Below the pieces are notes generated by a model. It was not told the origin of the DNA and made no database searches. It saw nothing but the letters and a program-made list of their open reading frames with translations. From Pseudomonas rhizoryzae (GTDB taxonomy: Bacteria > Pseudomonadota > Gammaproteobacteria > Pseudomonadales > Pseudomonadaceae), in the NCBI RefSeq assembly GCF_005250615.1, contig NZ_SULM01000007.1, positions 1-64,000 of the forward strand: a stretch of 64,000 bases of DNA. The letters run 5' to 3'. The position numbers were made by a program, and so were the translations under genes. Positions 1 through 9,104 of this stretch are shown piece after piece. Numbering within the stretch: position 1 is the stretch's first letter; every line of letters begins with the position of its first letter.

Positions 1-28
1 ATTCTACGCTAGCCTCACATCCTGTCAA
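1..28 (-). promoter_or_regulatory. Sigma70 promoter, probably rRNA operon P-proximal
   Basis: Read on the minus strand, a -35 TTGACA (23-28) and a -10 TAGAAT (1-6) are separated by 16 bases. Transcription runs off the left edge. Together with two further consensus-like promoters upstream (111-138 and 270-297), and no ORF in between, this looks like the tandem promoter region of a Pseudomonas rRNA operon. The 16S gene itself is outside the window, so the target is an inference. Confidence 0.7.
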
Positions 29-110
29 GCGTTGATTTGAACTTTTTCGTTTCAACTCAACCACTTGCACCGCCGTGACCAGATCAACCGATCGCGGCAG
101 CGGGAGGCGA

Positions 111-138
111 ATCCTACAGCATCCTAAGACGCTGTCAA
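111..138 (-). promoter_or_regulatory. Sigma70 promoter, second of the putative rrn array
   Basis: On the minus strand TTGACA (133-138) is followed after 16 bases by TAGGAT (111-116). It is aligned in the same direction as the promoter at 1-28 and lies about 110 bases upstream of it. Confidence 0.65.
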
Positions 139-269
139 CCCCTCCCCTTCACTTCATCATCGCCCTGAGGCGTTGACCAAGCAGCGAGGACTCCATAGAC
201 CCCTCGCCCGACTCAGACCTAAGTGCTTGATTTTCAAGCCCTTCAGCGTCTGCGCCGGAAGTGGGGCGC

Positions 270-297
270 ATTATAGGGGAGTTTCGGAGGGCGTCAA
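270..297 (-). promoter_or_regulatory. Sigma70 promoter, most upstream of the putative rrn array
   Basis: On the minus strand TTGACG (292-297), 16 bases, TATAAT (270-275), followed by a GC-rich discriminator GCGCCC. A perfect -10 with a GC-rich discriminator is typical of stringently controlled promoters. It lies just downstream of the pssA terminator, so it starts a new transcript rather than serving pssA. Confidence 0.65.
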
Positions 298-321
298 CAG
301 GTTATTTTTCAAAAAGGCAAA

Positions 322-353
322 AAAGAAGGGGCTGCTCGCGCAGCCCCTTCTTT
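322..353 (-). terminator. Rho-independent terminator after pssA
   Basis: A perfect 14-bp stem (322-335 with 340-353) and a 4-base loop, followed on the minus strand by a T-rich stretch. It sits 6 bases beyond the pssA stop codon and separates pssA from the strong promoters further left. Confidence 0.9.
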
Positions 354-359
354 AGCTAC

Positions 360-1214
360 TTAGGCTCGGCTAGTGCGACGGCCGCGCCAAAGGGTCATGA
401 CAGGGCCGGAGACGGCATAGGCCAGGAAGCCCAGCAGCAGGACGCGTGGCGGATCGGTGAAGATCACGGCGAAGATGAGTACGGCGATCAGGATGACCAC
501 AAAAGGTACCCGCCCTTTGAGACCGAGAGTCTTGAAGCTCCAATACTTGAAGTTGCTGACCATGAGCATGCCAGCAGCAGCCACCATCAGGGCAACGAGC
601 AAGGACAGCTTGGAGCCCAGAATGCCGAAATCGCTGAAGCACCAGACGGTACCGGCTACCAGGGCCGCGGCCGAAGGACTGGCCAGGCCAATGAAGTAGC
701 GCTTGTCCACCGAGCCGATCTGGGTATTGAAGCGCGCTAGACGCAGGGCAGCGCCAGCTACATAGATGAAGGCGACGGCCCAGCCGACATTGCCCAGGCC
801 GCTGAGCGCCCATTGGTAGGCCAGGATCGCCGGAGCGACACCGAAGGCGACCATGTCAGACAGCGAATCGTATTGTTCGCCGAAGGCGCTCTGGGTGTTG
901 GTCATACGGGCGACACGCCCATCCAGTCCATCCAGGACCATGGCGATGAAGATCGCGGCGGCGGCAGCCGAGAAGCTTGCCGAGGCGACTTCATATTGCC
1001 CCTGGGTAAAGGCGGTCTGGGCCGCCACACCCTTGATGATCGAATAGAGGCCGGCGAATAGTGCGGCTGTAGTGAAGAGATTGGGCAGCAGGTACACGCC
1101 ACGGCGCCTGATCTTGCGCCCCTGGGCGTCTTGCGTCTCTTCGATGTGCTCATCCACGGGGAGGATGCCGTCGGTGGTGGTGTTGGACGGATTTTCTTCG
1201 GGATGCTCGCTCAT
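360..1214 (-). CDS. pssA: CDP-diacylglycerol--serine O-phosphatidyltransferase
   Basis: Inner-membrane enzyme that condenses CDP-diacylglycerol with L-serine to give phosphatidylserine, the precursor of phosphatidylethanolamine. The 284-residue protein has the complete CDP-alcohol phosphotransferase signature D98-G99-x2-A102-R103-x8-G112-x3-D116-x3-D120, followed by several hydrophobic segments (about 120-270). The first 40 residues are polar and acidic, as in the pseudomonad PssA type, which belongs to the integral-membrane type II family rather than the E. coli PLD-like PssA. The ATG at 1214 is the first in the frame. The gene follows ilvC in the same direction, as in P. aeruginosa, but a terminator at about 1326-1341 separates the two. 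Confidence 0.93.
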   Translation of the reverse strand: MSEHPEENPSNTTTDGILPVDEHIEETQDAQGRKIRRRGVYLLPNLFTTAALFAGLYSIIKGVAAQTAFTQGQYEVASASFSAAAAAIFIAMVLDGLDGRVARMTNTQSAFGEQYDSLSDMVAFGVAPAILAYQWALSGLGNVGWAVAFIYVAGAALRLARFNTQIGSVDKRYFIGLASPSAAALVAGTVWCFSDFGILGSKLSLLVALMVAAAGMLMVSNFKYWSFKTLGLKGRVPFVVILIAVLIFAVIFTDPPRVLLLGFLAYAVSGPVMTLWRGRRTSRA

Positions 1215-1319
1215 GGATTTTCCTTGGGCATTACCTGACGGATTGGACTGACCCCATGCGGGCAGGGTTCAGCCTAACCTCCCATGCTAAGGCATTGCCG
1301 AGGGCATGGGCAGTGCAAT

Positions 1320-1341
1320 AAAAAACGCGGCCGAGGCCGCG
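1320..1341 (-). terminator. Rho-independent terminator after ilvC
   Basis: On the minus strand, a 7-bp GC stem (1326-1332 with 1335-1341) runs directly into six T residues. A second palindromic stem, GGGCAG/CTGCCC, lies at about 1361-1377, next to the ilvC stop. Confidence 0.8.
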
Positions 1342-1379
1342 TCCTTTACCGTTCGTTACAGGGCAGGCGCCCTGCCCGA

Positions 1380-2914
<1,535 letters not shown>

Positions 2915-2916
2915 GT

Positions 2917-4641
2917 TCAGGTCCGCTCCGTCTTGCTCAGCCACATGTCGCGCATCGCGCCATCCTTGATCTGCATCGGGTAGACGTGTTCGGTGTTGTC
3001 CACGGCGATGTCGAGGAAGACCAGGCGATCCTTCATGGCGAAAGCCTCGGCCATCATCGGCTTGAGGTCTTCCAGACGCTGGATGCGCATGCCGACGTGG
3101 CCATAGGCCTCGGCCAGCTTGACGAAGTCCGGCAGGGATTCCATGTAGGAGTGGGAGTAACGGCTGCTGTACTGCATGTCCTGCCACTGGCGAACCATGC
3201 CCAGGGCACCGTTGTTGAGGCAGACGATCTTCACCGGCAGGTCGTACTGCATGCAGGTGGAGAGTTCCTGGATGTTCATCTGCACGCTGCCTTCGCCGGT
3301 GACGCAGGCGACGTCGGCATCGGGGAAGTTGAGCTTGACGCCCATGGCCGCCGGGAAGCCGAAGCCCATGGTGCCGAGACCACCGGAGTTGATCCAGCGA
3401 TTGGGCTTGTCGTACAGGTAGTACTGGGCGGCGAACATCTGGTGCTGGCCGACATCGGAGGTGATGTAGGCATCGCCCGCAGTGACGTCGTACAGGGTCT
3501 CGATGACGGTCTGCGGCTTGATGATGCTGCCGTCGCCCTTGTTGTAGGGGAACAGGCCGCGATTGCCGCGCCACTCCTCGATCTGCTTCCACCAGGTGGC
3601 CTGGCTTTCGGCATGGGGCTTCTCGTTCAGCTCACGGACGACGGCGACCATCTCGGCGAGGACGCTGTCCACTGGACCGACGATGGGCACGTCGGCCTTG
3701 ATGGTCTTGGAGATGGAGGCCGGATCGATGTCGACGTGGATGATCTTGGCGTTGGGGCAGAAGCGCTTGGCGCCGTTGATGACGCGGTCATCGAAGCGCG
3801 CACCCACGGCGAGGATGACGTCGCTGTGGTGCATGGCCAGGTTGGCCGGGTAGCTGCCGTGCATGCCGAGCATGCCGAGGAACTGGCGATCGCTGCCCGG
3901 ATAGGCGCCGAGGCCCATCAGCGTATTGGTGACCGGCAGGTTGAGCAGGCGGGCCAGCTCGGTGAGAGCGCCCGAGGCACCGCCGAGGATGACGCCACCG
4001 CCCGCGTAGAGGATCGGGCGCTTGGCGGCCACGAGCATCTCGACGGCCTTGCGGATCTGGCCGGAATGGCCCCGTTGCGCCGGGTTATAGGAGCGCAGCT
4101 TGACCTTCTTCGGATAGACGTATTCGTACTTCTTGGTCGGATCGCCCATGTCCTTGGGAATGTCCACCACGACCGGGCCGGGACGACCGGATTCGGCGAG
4201 GTAGAAGGCCTTCTTGAGGACCTCGGGGATCTCGGAGGGATGCTTGATGATGAAGCTGTGTTTCACGATCGGCCGGGAGATACCGACCATGTCGGTTTCC
4301 TGGAAGGCGTCGGTACCCACCATGTTGCTCGGCACCTGGCCGGACAGGACCACCATGGGGATGGAGTCCATGTAGGCCGTGGCGATACCGGTAATGGCAT
4401 TGGTCGCGCCGGGGCCGGAGGTCACCAGCACCACACCGGCCTTGCCGGTGGCGCGGGCATAGCCGTCAGCCATGTGGGTCGCGGCCTGCTCGTGGCGAAC
4501 CAGGATGTGGTTGAGCGCCGGTTCCTTGAACAGGGCGTCGTAGATGTGCAGCAGGGCACCGCCCGGGTACCCGTAGATGTGTTTCACGCCCTCGTCGCGC
4601 AAGAAGCGGACGACCATCTCAGCGCCAGTTAATAGCTCCAC
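2917..4641 (-). CDS. ilvI: Acetolactate synthase large (catalytic) subunit
   Basis: ThDP-dependent catalytic subunit (574 residues) that condenses pyruvate with pyruvate or 2-oxobutyrate. The N-terminal PYR domain holds the catalytic Glu in [19 protein letters not shown] central FAD/transhydrogenase-like domain and a C-terminal PP domain with the ThDP motif [14 protein letters not shown] follow. The start is GTG at 4641, preceded 6 bases upstream by GAGGTG; it gives [11 protein letters not shown], the usual N-terminus. It is the first gene of the ilvIHC operon. Confidence 0.95.
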   Translation of the reverse strand: MELLTGAEMVVRFLRDEGVKHIYGYPGGALLHIYDALFKEPALNHILVRHEQAATHMADGYARATGKAGVVLVTSGPGATNAITGIATAYMDSIPMVVLSGQVPSNMVGTDAFQETDMVGISRPIVKHSFIIKHPSEIPEVLKKAFYLAESGRPGPVVVDIPKDMGDPTKKYEYVYPKKVKLRSYNPAQRGHSGQIRKAVEMLVAAKRPILYAGGGVILGGASGALTELARLLNLPVTNTLMGLGAYPGSDRQFLGMLGMHGSYPANLAMHHSDVILAVGARFDDRVINGAKRFCPNAKIIHVDIDPASISKTIKADVPIVGPVDSVLAEMVAVVRELNEKPHAESQATWWKQIEEWRGNRGLFPYNKGDGSIIKPQTVIETLYDVTAGDAYITSDVGQHQMFAAQYYLYDKPNRWINSGGLGTMGFGFPAAMGVKLNFPDADVACVTGEGSVQMNIQELSTCMQYDLPVKIVCLNNGALGMVRQWQDMQYSSRYSHSYMESLPDFVKLAEAYGHVGMRIQRLEDLKPMMAEAFAMKDRLVFLDIAVDNTEHVYPMQIKDGAMRDMWLSKTERT

Positions 4642-5037
4642 GTATCACCTCATTCCACGCGTGGCGAACGCCCATCAGGGACGTTCAAGGTTCGGTTGAC
4701 TGCAAGGCAGAGCACGGGCGACGGTGATCACCGACGATTCAGCTGCCTAGAAAGCCTTGTTGGAAGGTTCCGATGAATGCTGGAGCTTCCACCCGACGCG
4801 AGGTAACGCGGTGCAGGGTATTTGACTGTGGCGGCGCGGGTAGGCACCTCATGGTCTGCCGAGGAGTCAGCTTTGGGCCGATTCGCTACAGCGAACTTTG
4901 GATTGTTCGCATTCGACCGGCGCAAGTCAAGCCGAAAGGTGTGGCAGCACACAATCGGCTACGGGTAGTCGGCGCGGATGAAAAGGTCGACGCCACCTCT
5001 TATAGTGAGGTCTTGTCCTTTCGCCTCCAGGATTCCC
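4642..5037. other. Divergent intergenic region between ilvI and the DUF4124 gene
   Basis: 396 bases hold the upstream regions of both divergent genes. I looked on the minus strand for a leader peptide rich in Ile, Val or Leu codons, as expected for attenuation of ilvIHC, and found none. An inverted repeat TTCGC/GCGAA lies near 4880-4895. A -10-like TATAGT at 5001-5006 precedes the DUF4124 gene. No other ORF looks real. Confidence 0.5.
5001..5006 (+). promoter_or_regulatory. Probable -10 element of the DUF4124 gene
   Basis: TATAGT lies 31 bases upstream of the preferred ATG at 5038; the -35 region (about 4978-4983) is weak. Because this element falls inside the longer upstream open frame beginning at 4978, it supports the downstream start. 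Confidence 0.45.
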
Positions 5038-5502
5038 ATGCGTCCGATCTTCTGGCTTTCCGCCCTTGCCCTTGCCTGCGGCCTGTCCGTGCAGGCCGCT
5101 CAAGTCTACAAGTGGACCGACGACAAGGGCGTCACCCATTTCAGTGCCCAGCCGCCCGACGGCCAGAAGGCCAACGAGGTGGACGTGAAGGTGGCGCCGC
5201 AGATCAACGGCGGTGGCAGCGCGCCCACTTACAAGATGCCCAATGGCGCCCAGCAGCCGTCGGTCTCCAACGATGCCCAGCAGCAGGAGCTGGATCGCAA
5301 GGTCAAGGCCCAGGTGCGCGAAGATCAGGCCAAGCTCAAGGCGCAGTGTGATCAGGCGCGCCAGAATCTGGCGCAGCTGAGAAACAATCCGCGCATCCTG
5401 GTGCAGTCGGGACGTGGCGAGACCCGTCGCCTGACCGAGGAAGAACGCCAGCAGCGGCTGGCCGAGACCCAACTATCGATCGAGCAGAACTGCGGCAAGT
5501 AG
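5038..5502 (+). CDS. DUF4124 domain periplasmic protein
   Basis: A 154-residue secreted protein of unknown function. A signal peptide (MRPIFWLSALALACGLSVQA) is followed directly by the DUF4124 core AQVYKWTDDKGVTHFSAQPP. A charged, Gln-rich, probably coiled-coil stretch follows (about 85-145) with a single C-terminal Cys pair region (QCDQ, QNCGK). An upstream ATG at 4978 is in frame, but the start at 5038 has a proper Shine-Dalgarno (CCAGGA) and a clean signal peptide. DUF4124 proteins are common in pseudomonads and may act in the envelope; no enzymatic role can be assigned. Confidence 0.85.
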   Translation: MRPIFWLSALALACGLSVQAAQVYKWTDDKGVTHFSAQPPDGQKANEVDVKVAPQINGGGSAPTYKMPNGAQQPSVSNDAQQQELDRKVKAQVREDQAKLKAQCDQARQNLAQLRNNPRILVQSGRGETRRLTEEERQQRLAETQLSIEQNCGK

Positions 5503-5503
5503 C

Positions 5504-5830
5504 TCAGGCGCTCTCGATGATCCGGTCGAATTCGGCCAGGGTAGCGAGCAGCGGCAGCACGGGATCGAGGTTGCCTTGATAGACGACCTCGGCCATCGGC
5601 CTTATCCCCGAGCGCGCGGGCAGCGCCGCGTCGCTTTCGATGATCAGCTTCATCCGCGGCAGGAAGATCCACTGCAGCCATTGGGCGAAGCTCAGGGTAT
5701 CCACGCAGAAGGGCTCCTGACTGGCCAGGGCTTCGGCGCTGGGGGCTTGCGCCGACCACCAGCCGAGCAGCCGCAGCTCACGCTCGATCTGCAGCAGTTG
5801 ATCGGCCAGCGCCGGCAGGCGCCCGTCCAT
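5504..5830 (-). CDS. YqcC family protein (DUF446)
   Basis: A 108-residue, probably all-helical cytoplasmic protein. It matches the YqcC/DUF446 family by its pattern: QLLQIERELRLLGWW near the N-terminus, then EPFCVDTLSFAQWLQWIFLPRM in the middle. Its function is unknown; in enterobacteria the family member sits beside tRNA modification genes. The start codon shares its last base with the stop codon of the upstream lipoprotein gene (overlap at 5830), so the two are coupled. It ends two bases from the convergent DUF4124 gene. Confidence 0.82.
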   Translation of the reverse strand: MDGRLPALADQLLQIERELRLLGWWSAQAPSAEALASQEPFCVDTLSFAQWLQWIFLPRMKLIIESDAALPARSGIRPMAEVVYQGNLDPVLPLLATLAEFDRIIESA

Positions 5831-6597
5831 CAGGTGCCCACCTGGGCTTTCTGCCGGGCCAGGGCGGCACCTGATGCATCGCCCTGGGCCTCCCGGGCCT
5901 GGCCGATCAGTTGCCAGAGACTGGCCTGCAGTGCGGGCCGACCGCTGGCATAGGTCAGCGCACGGCGCGCCAGTTGCTCGCCCTGAGCGGGATCGTTCTG
6001 TGCCAGACGCACCTGGGCCAGGCGATAGAGCACCTGGGGCTCGCGTGGCGCGATGCGCATGGCCCGCTCCAGACTCGAGGAGGCGCCATTGAGGTCACCA
6101 CCGGTCTGCTGTTGCTGCGCCGTGGTCAGCAGGGCCAGCACCGGACCGTCGAGCTGTTCGTCGGCCGCCAGACCACTACCGTTAGAGGTATTCGTCGACG
6201 GAATGCCGGTAGGCGCCGTGCTGGGCGCGGTGTAGCCACCCTGGTTGGCCGGCGGATAGACCGGCTGCGAATAGCTCGGCTGCACCGCTGCCTGGGTAGC
6301 GGGTGCGCTGGAGCTGGACGAGGTGATCAGGGGCGTGGAGGCGGCAGGAGCGGCATAGGTTTGCAGCGGCGCGGAATCGCCCTTCGGCACCATGACGGTC
6401 ACGCCGGAGTCCGCCGGGGCGGTCGCCACGGCTGCCTGACGCTGGACCGGCACGGGACGATTGTTGCCCTGGCGATAGAGTTCGCCGTTGGAGACGGGAG
6501 CACCGGAATCGACCACGGGGATGGCACCACGCTGGGGCGCGGCGCAACCGGCGAGAAGAACGCCGGCGATGAGGACCGGCCAAACTGCTTTCGTCAC
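5830..6597 (-). CDS. TPR-containing lipoprotein
   Basis: A predicted outer-membrane or periplasmic lipoprotein of 255 residues. The lipobox VLLAGC ends a short signal sequence (VTKAVWPVLIAGVLLAGC). A Ser/Ala/Pro/Gln-rich linker covers about 25-155, and a C-terminal TPR-like helical repeat (about 160-255) holds SSLERAMRIAPREPQVLYRL and a second copy. An upstream ATG at 6633 would add 12 residues and overlap mrcB by 25 bases. The GTG at 6597 is preferred because AGAGG lies 7 bases before it and the signal peptide then begins correctly. It follows mrcB on the same strand. Confidence 0.82.
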   Translation of the reverse strand: MTKAVWPVLIAGVLLAGCAAPQRGAIPVVDSGAPVSNGELYRQGNNRPVPVQRQAAVATAPADSGVTVMVPKGDSAPLQTYAAPAASTPLITSSSSSAPATQAAVQPSYSQPVYPPANQGGYTAPSTAPTGIPSTNTSNGSGLAADEQLDGPVLALLTTAQQQQTGGDLNGASSSLERAMRIAPREPQVLYRLAQVRLAQNDPAQGEQLARRALTYASGRPALQASLWQLIGQAREAQGDASGAALARQKAQVGT

Positions 6598-6608
6598 CTT
6601 GCGACCTC

Positions 6609-8951
6609 TCAATTCAACCAACCCTTGACCCAATCCATGACCGGATTACCGCCCTTGCCATTGCCGTCGGCGGCCGGTGCGGCAGGCGCACCACAGGAGG
6701 CCCCCGGCGGGGGCTCACTGCCGCGAATATAAGGCATCTGTACGGCATTGGGACACGAGGGATCCGTGCCCCGACCCGTGGTGGCATCCACCCAGGCCTG
6801 GACCACGTTGTCGGGTACCGGCATGTCCAGCGAAACCGGATCGGCGCGACGCATGAAGTTGGTCCACACCTGCAGGGCGCCGGTGGCGCCGGTCAGGGGG
6901 GTCTTGCCGTTGTCGTCACGACCGAGCCAGACCACCGAGAGCAGATCCTGGCTGAAGCCGGCGAACCAGCTGTCGCGGGAGTCGTTGGTGGTACCGGTCT
7001 TGCCCGCCAGGTTGATGCTGGCCGGGATCTGGTTGTAGACCGAACGCCCGGTGCCCTCGCGCATGACCCGCTGCATGGCGTACTGCAGCAGGTAGATGGC
7101 GCCGGAATCGAAGCGTTGCTCGATCTGGAAGGGATAACGCTTGAGCGGCTCGCCATTGGCGGCGAGCACACTGCGGATGCTGCGCAGCGGGGTGTTGAAG
7201 CCGCCGTTGGCGATGGTCTGGTACATGGTGCTCACTTCCATCGGCGTGAGGGCACCGGCGCCGAGCAGCACGGCGGGATAGGGTGGCAGCTCGCGACTCA
7301 CGCCCAGGCGCTGGACGGTCTTGAGCACCTCGGGCACACCCAGGTCCAGACCCAGCCGGGCGGTGGACAGGTTGTAGGAATGCGCCAGCCCCTGATAGAG
7401 GAAGATGGTGCCGTGGGCCTTGTGCTCGTAGTTCTGCGGTCGCCAGACCTGGCCGTCAGCGCCCTTGACCGAGAAGGGTTCGTCCTGGATTAGGGTGGTC
7501 AGGGTGTACTTGCTGGGTCGTTCCAGGGCGGTGAGGTACACCGCGGGCTTGATCAGCGAGCCGACTTGGCGGACCGCGTCGAGGGCCCGGTTGTAGCCGG
7601 CGAAGCGGGGATCGCGGCCACCGAGCAGGGCCTGGACCTCGCCGGTTTCCGGATTGCTCACCACCATGGCCGCCTCGACGTTCTCCGCACCCTTGCGCCC
7701 GTCGATGCGCTTCATGGCCTCGGCCATGGCCGCTTCGGCCTTGGTCTGCAGGATGGGATCGAAGCTGGTGAAGATGCGCAGGCCTTCTTCGGTGAGGTCT
7801 TCGTCGCGGTAGTCCTGCTTGAGCTGGCGCTTGACCAGATCGACGAAGGCCGGGAAGGAGCTGTTGGTCAGGCTGCCGGCCTTGGTGATGCCCAGCGGCT
7901 TGGCCTTGGCGGCCTCGGCCTCGGTGGGGGTGATGACACCCTGCTCGGCCATGACGTCGAGCACCAGGTTGCGGCGGGCCAGGGCGCGTTCGGGATAACG
8001 CCGCGGGTTGTAGTAGGACGGCCCCTTCACCAGGCCGACCAGCAGGGCGACCTGCTGCAGTTTCAGCTCACTGAAGGGCTGACCGAAGAAGTACTGGGCG
8101 GCCAGACCGAAGCCGTGGATGGCGCGCGAGCCATCCTGACCGAGGAACACCTCGTTGAGGTAGGCCTCGAGGATTTCCTGCTTGCTGTAGTGCAATTCCA
8201 GGAGCAACGCCATGAGGGCTTCGGTGCCCTTACGGGTGATGCTGCGCTCGTTGGTGAGATAGAAGTTCTTGACCAACTGCTGGGTCAGGGTACTGCCGCC
8301 CTGGCGCACCTGGCCGCTGGTGGCATTGACCCAGATGGCCCGGGCAATGGACTTGGGCGAGACGCCGTGGTGATGCCAGAACTCGCGATCCTCGACCGCG
8401 ACCAGGCCATCGATCAGGTACGGGGGCGCCTGATCGAGTTTGATCAGAATGCGGTCTTCATTGTGCGCCGGGTAGATGCCGCCGATCATCAGGGGTTCGA
8501 GGCGGGCCACGGCGATGTTGTGGCCGTCCAGGGAGGTGACGCTGGAGACGGTGCTGCCGGCGAAGCGCACACGGATCGCCCGCGGCGGCTCCATGCCTTC
8601 ATAGAACTGGAAACCCCGGGTATCCAGATCGACCGTGGACGCACCCACGGAGACGCTACCCGGACCATCCAGGGTCTTCTCGCGGCGATAGCCGAGGGCA
8701 TCGAGTTCGGTGAGGAAGTCGTCACGGCTGAGCTTGACGCCGTTGAACAATTCCAGCGGTCGGGCATAGACCTTGGCCGGAATGGTCCAGCGCTTGCCGG
8801 AGAATTTTTCCTGGACCACGGCATCGAGATAGATGCACAGGCCTGCCAGGGCTACCAGCGCAACCAGACCGAGCTTGACTGCCCAGCCGGACAGGCGGCG
8901 CCAGTCGAAGGTCTTGCGCTTGCGGGAACGAGAGGATCGGGGTCGCTTCAT
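6609..8951 (-). CDS. mrcB: Penicillin-binding protein 1B (bifunctional)
   Basis: Class A PBP that polymerises lipid II and cross-links peptidoglycan; 780 residues. A basic cytoplasmic tail (1-20) and one membrane segment (about 25-43) precede a UB2H-like region. The GT51 glycosyltransferase has catalytic E187 in EDREFWHHHG and the motif RQGGSTLTQQLVKNFYL. The transpeptidase has S465-x-x-K468 (SLIK), S525-Y-N527 and KTGTTNDSRDSWFAGF. All catalytic motifs are intact. The outer-membrane activator LpoB/LpoP is not recognisable here, although the adjacent TPR lipoprotein is in the position and of the kind reported for a pseudomonad PBP1b partner (LpoP). Confidence 0.95.
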   Translation of the reverse strand: MKRPRSSRSRKRKTFDWRRLSGWAVKLGLVALVALAGLCIYLDAVVQEKFSGKRWTIPAKVYARPLELFNGVKLSRDDFLTELDALGYRREKTLDGPGSVSVGASTVDLDTRGFQFYEGMEPPRAIRVRFAGSTVSSVTSLDGHNIAVARLEPLMIGGIYPAHNEDRILIKLDQAPPYLIDGLVAVEDREFWHHHGVSPKSIARAIWVNATSGQVRQGGSTLTQQLVKNFYLTNERSITRKGTEALMALLLELHYSKQEILEAYLNEVFLGQDGSRAIHGFGLAAQYFFGQPFSELKLQQVALLVGLVKGPSYYNPRRYPERALARRNLVLDVMAEQGVITPTEAEAAKAKPLGITKAGSLTNSSFPAFVDLVKRQLKQDYRDEDLTEEGLRIFTSFDPILQTKAEAAMAEAMKRIDGRKGAENVEAAMVVSNPETGEVQALLGGRDPRFAGYNRALDAVRQVGSLIKPAVYLTALERPSKYTLTTLIQDEPFSVKGADGQVWRPQNYEHKAHGTIFLYQGLAHSYNLSTARLGLDLGVPEVLKTVQRLGVSRELPPYPAVLLGAGALTPMEVSTMYQTIANGGFNTPLRSIRSVLAANGEPLKRYPFQIEQRFDSGAIYLLQYAMQRVMREGTGRSVYNQIPASINLAGKTGTTNDSRDSWFAGFSQDLLSVVWLGRDDNGKTPLTGATGALQVWTNFMRRADPVSLDMPVPDNVVQAWVDATTGRGTDPSCPNAVQMPYIRGSEPPPGASCGAPAAPAADGNGKGGNPVMDWVKGWLN

Positions 8952-8959
8952 GGCGGCGC

Positions 8960-8965
8960 ATTATA
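8960..8965 (-). promoter_or_regulatory. -10 element just upstream of mrcB
   Basis: A perfect TATAAT on the minus strand, followed by the discriminator GCGCC, leaves only 8 bases before the mrcB ATG. Transcription would begin at or within a few bases of the start codon, giving a nearly leaderless mRNA. The -35 region is weak (near 8981-8987). Confidence 0.5.
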
Positions 8966-9046
8966 CGCAGGTTGCCCAGCGTCGACACCGGCCAACCAGC
9001 GCTTCGTCAGCGCTCATTCAACGCGGATTCAGCCCAGGATGGCCGC

Positions 9047-9074
9047 TTGCATGGGCAGCCCCGGCAGCGATAAT
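9047..9074 (+). promoter_or_regulatory. Probable sigma70 promoter of the APH/ATPase gene
   Basis: TTGCAT (9047-9052), 16 bases, GATAAT (9069-9074). It lies 30 bases before the GTG start at 9105. Confidence 0.5.
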
Positions 9075-9104
9075 GCCGGCATCCATTCCCTATAAGGATC
9101 GCCC

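Noticed and set aside
2986-4632. 548-codon plus-strand frame opposite ilvI
   Set aside because: Antisense shadow of ilvI, with no recognisable domain and low-complexity composition.
4642-5037. Leader peptide for attenuation of ilvIHC
   Set aside because: No short ORF with clustered Ile, Val or Leu codons and a good start was found on the minus strand.
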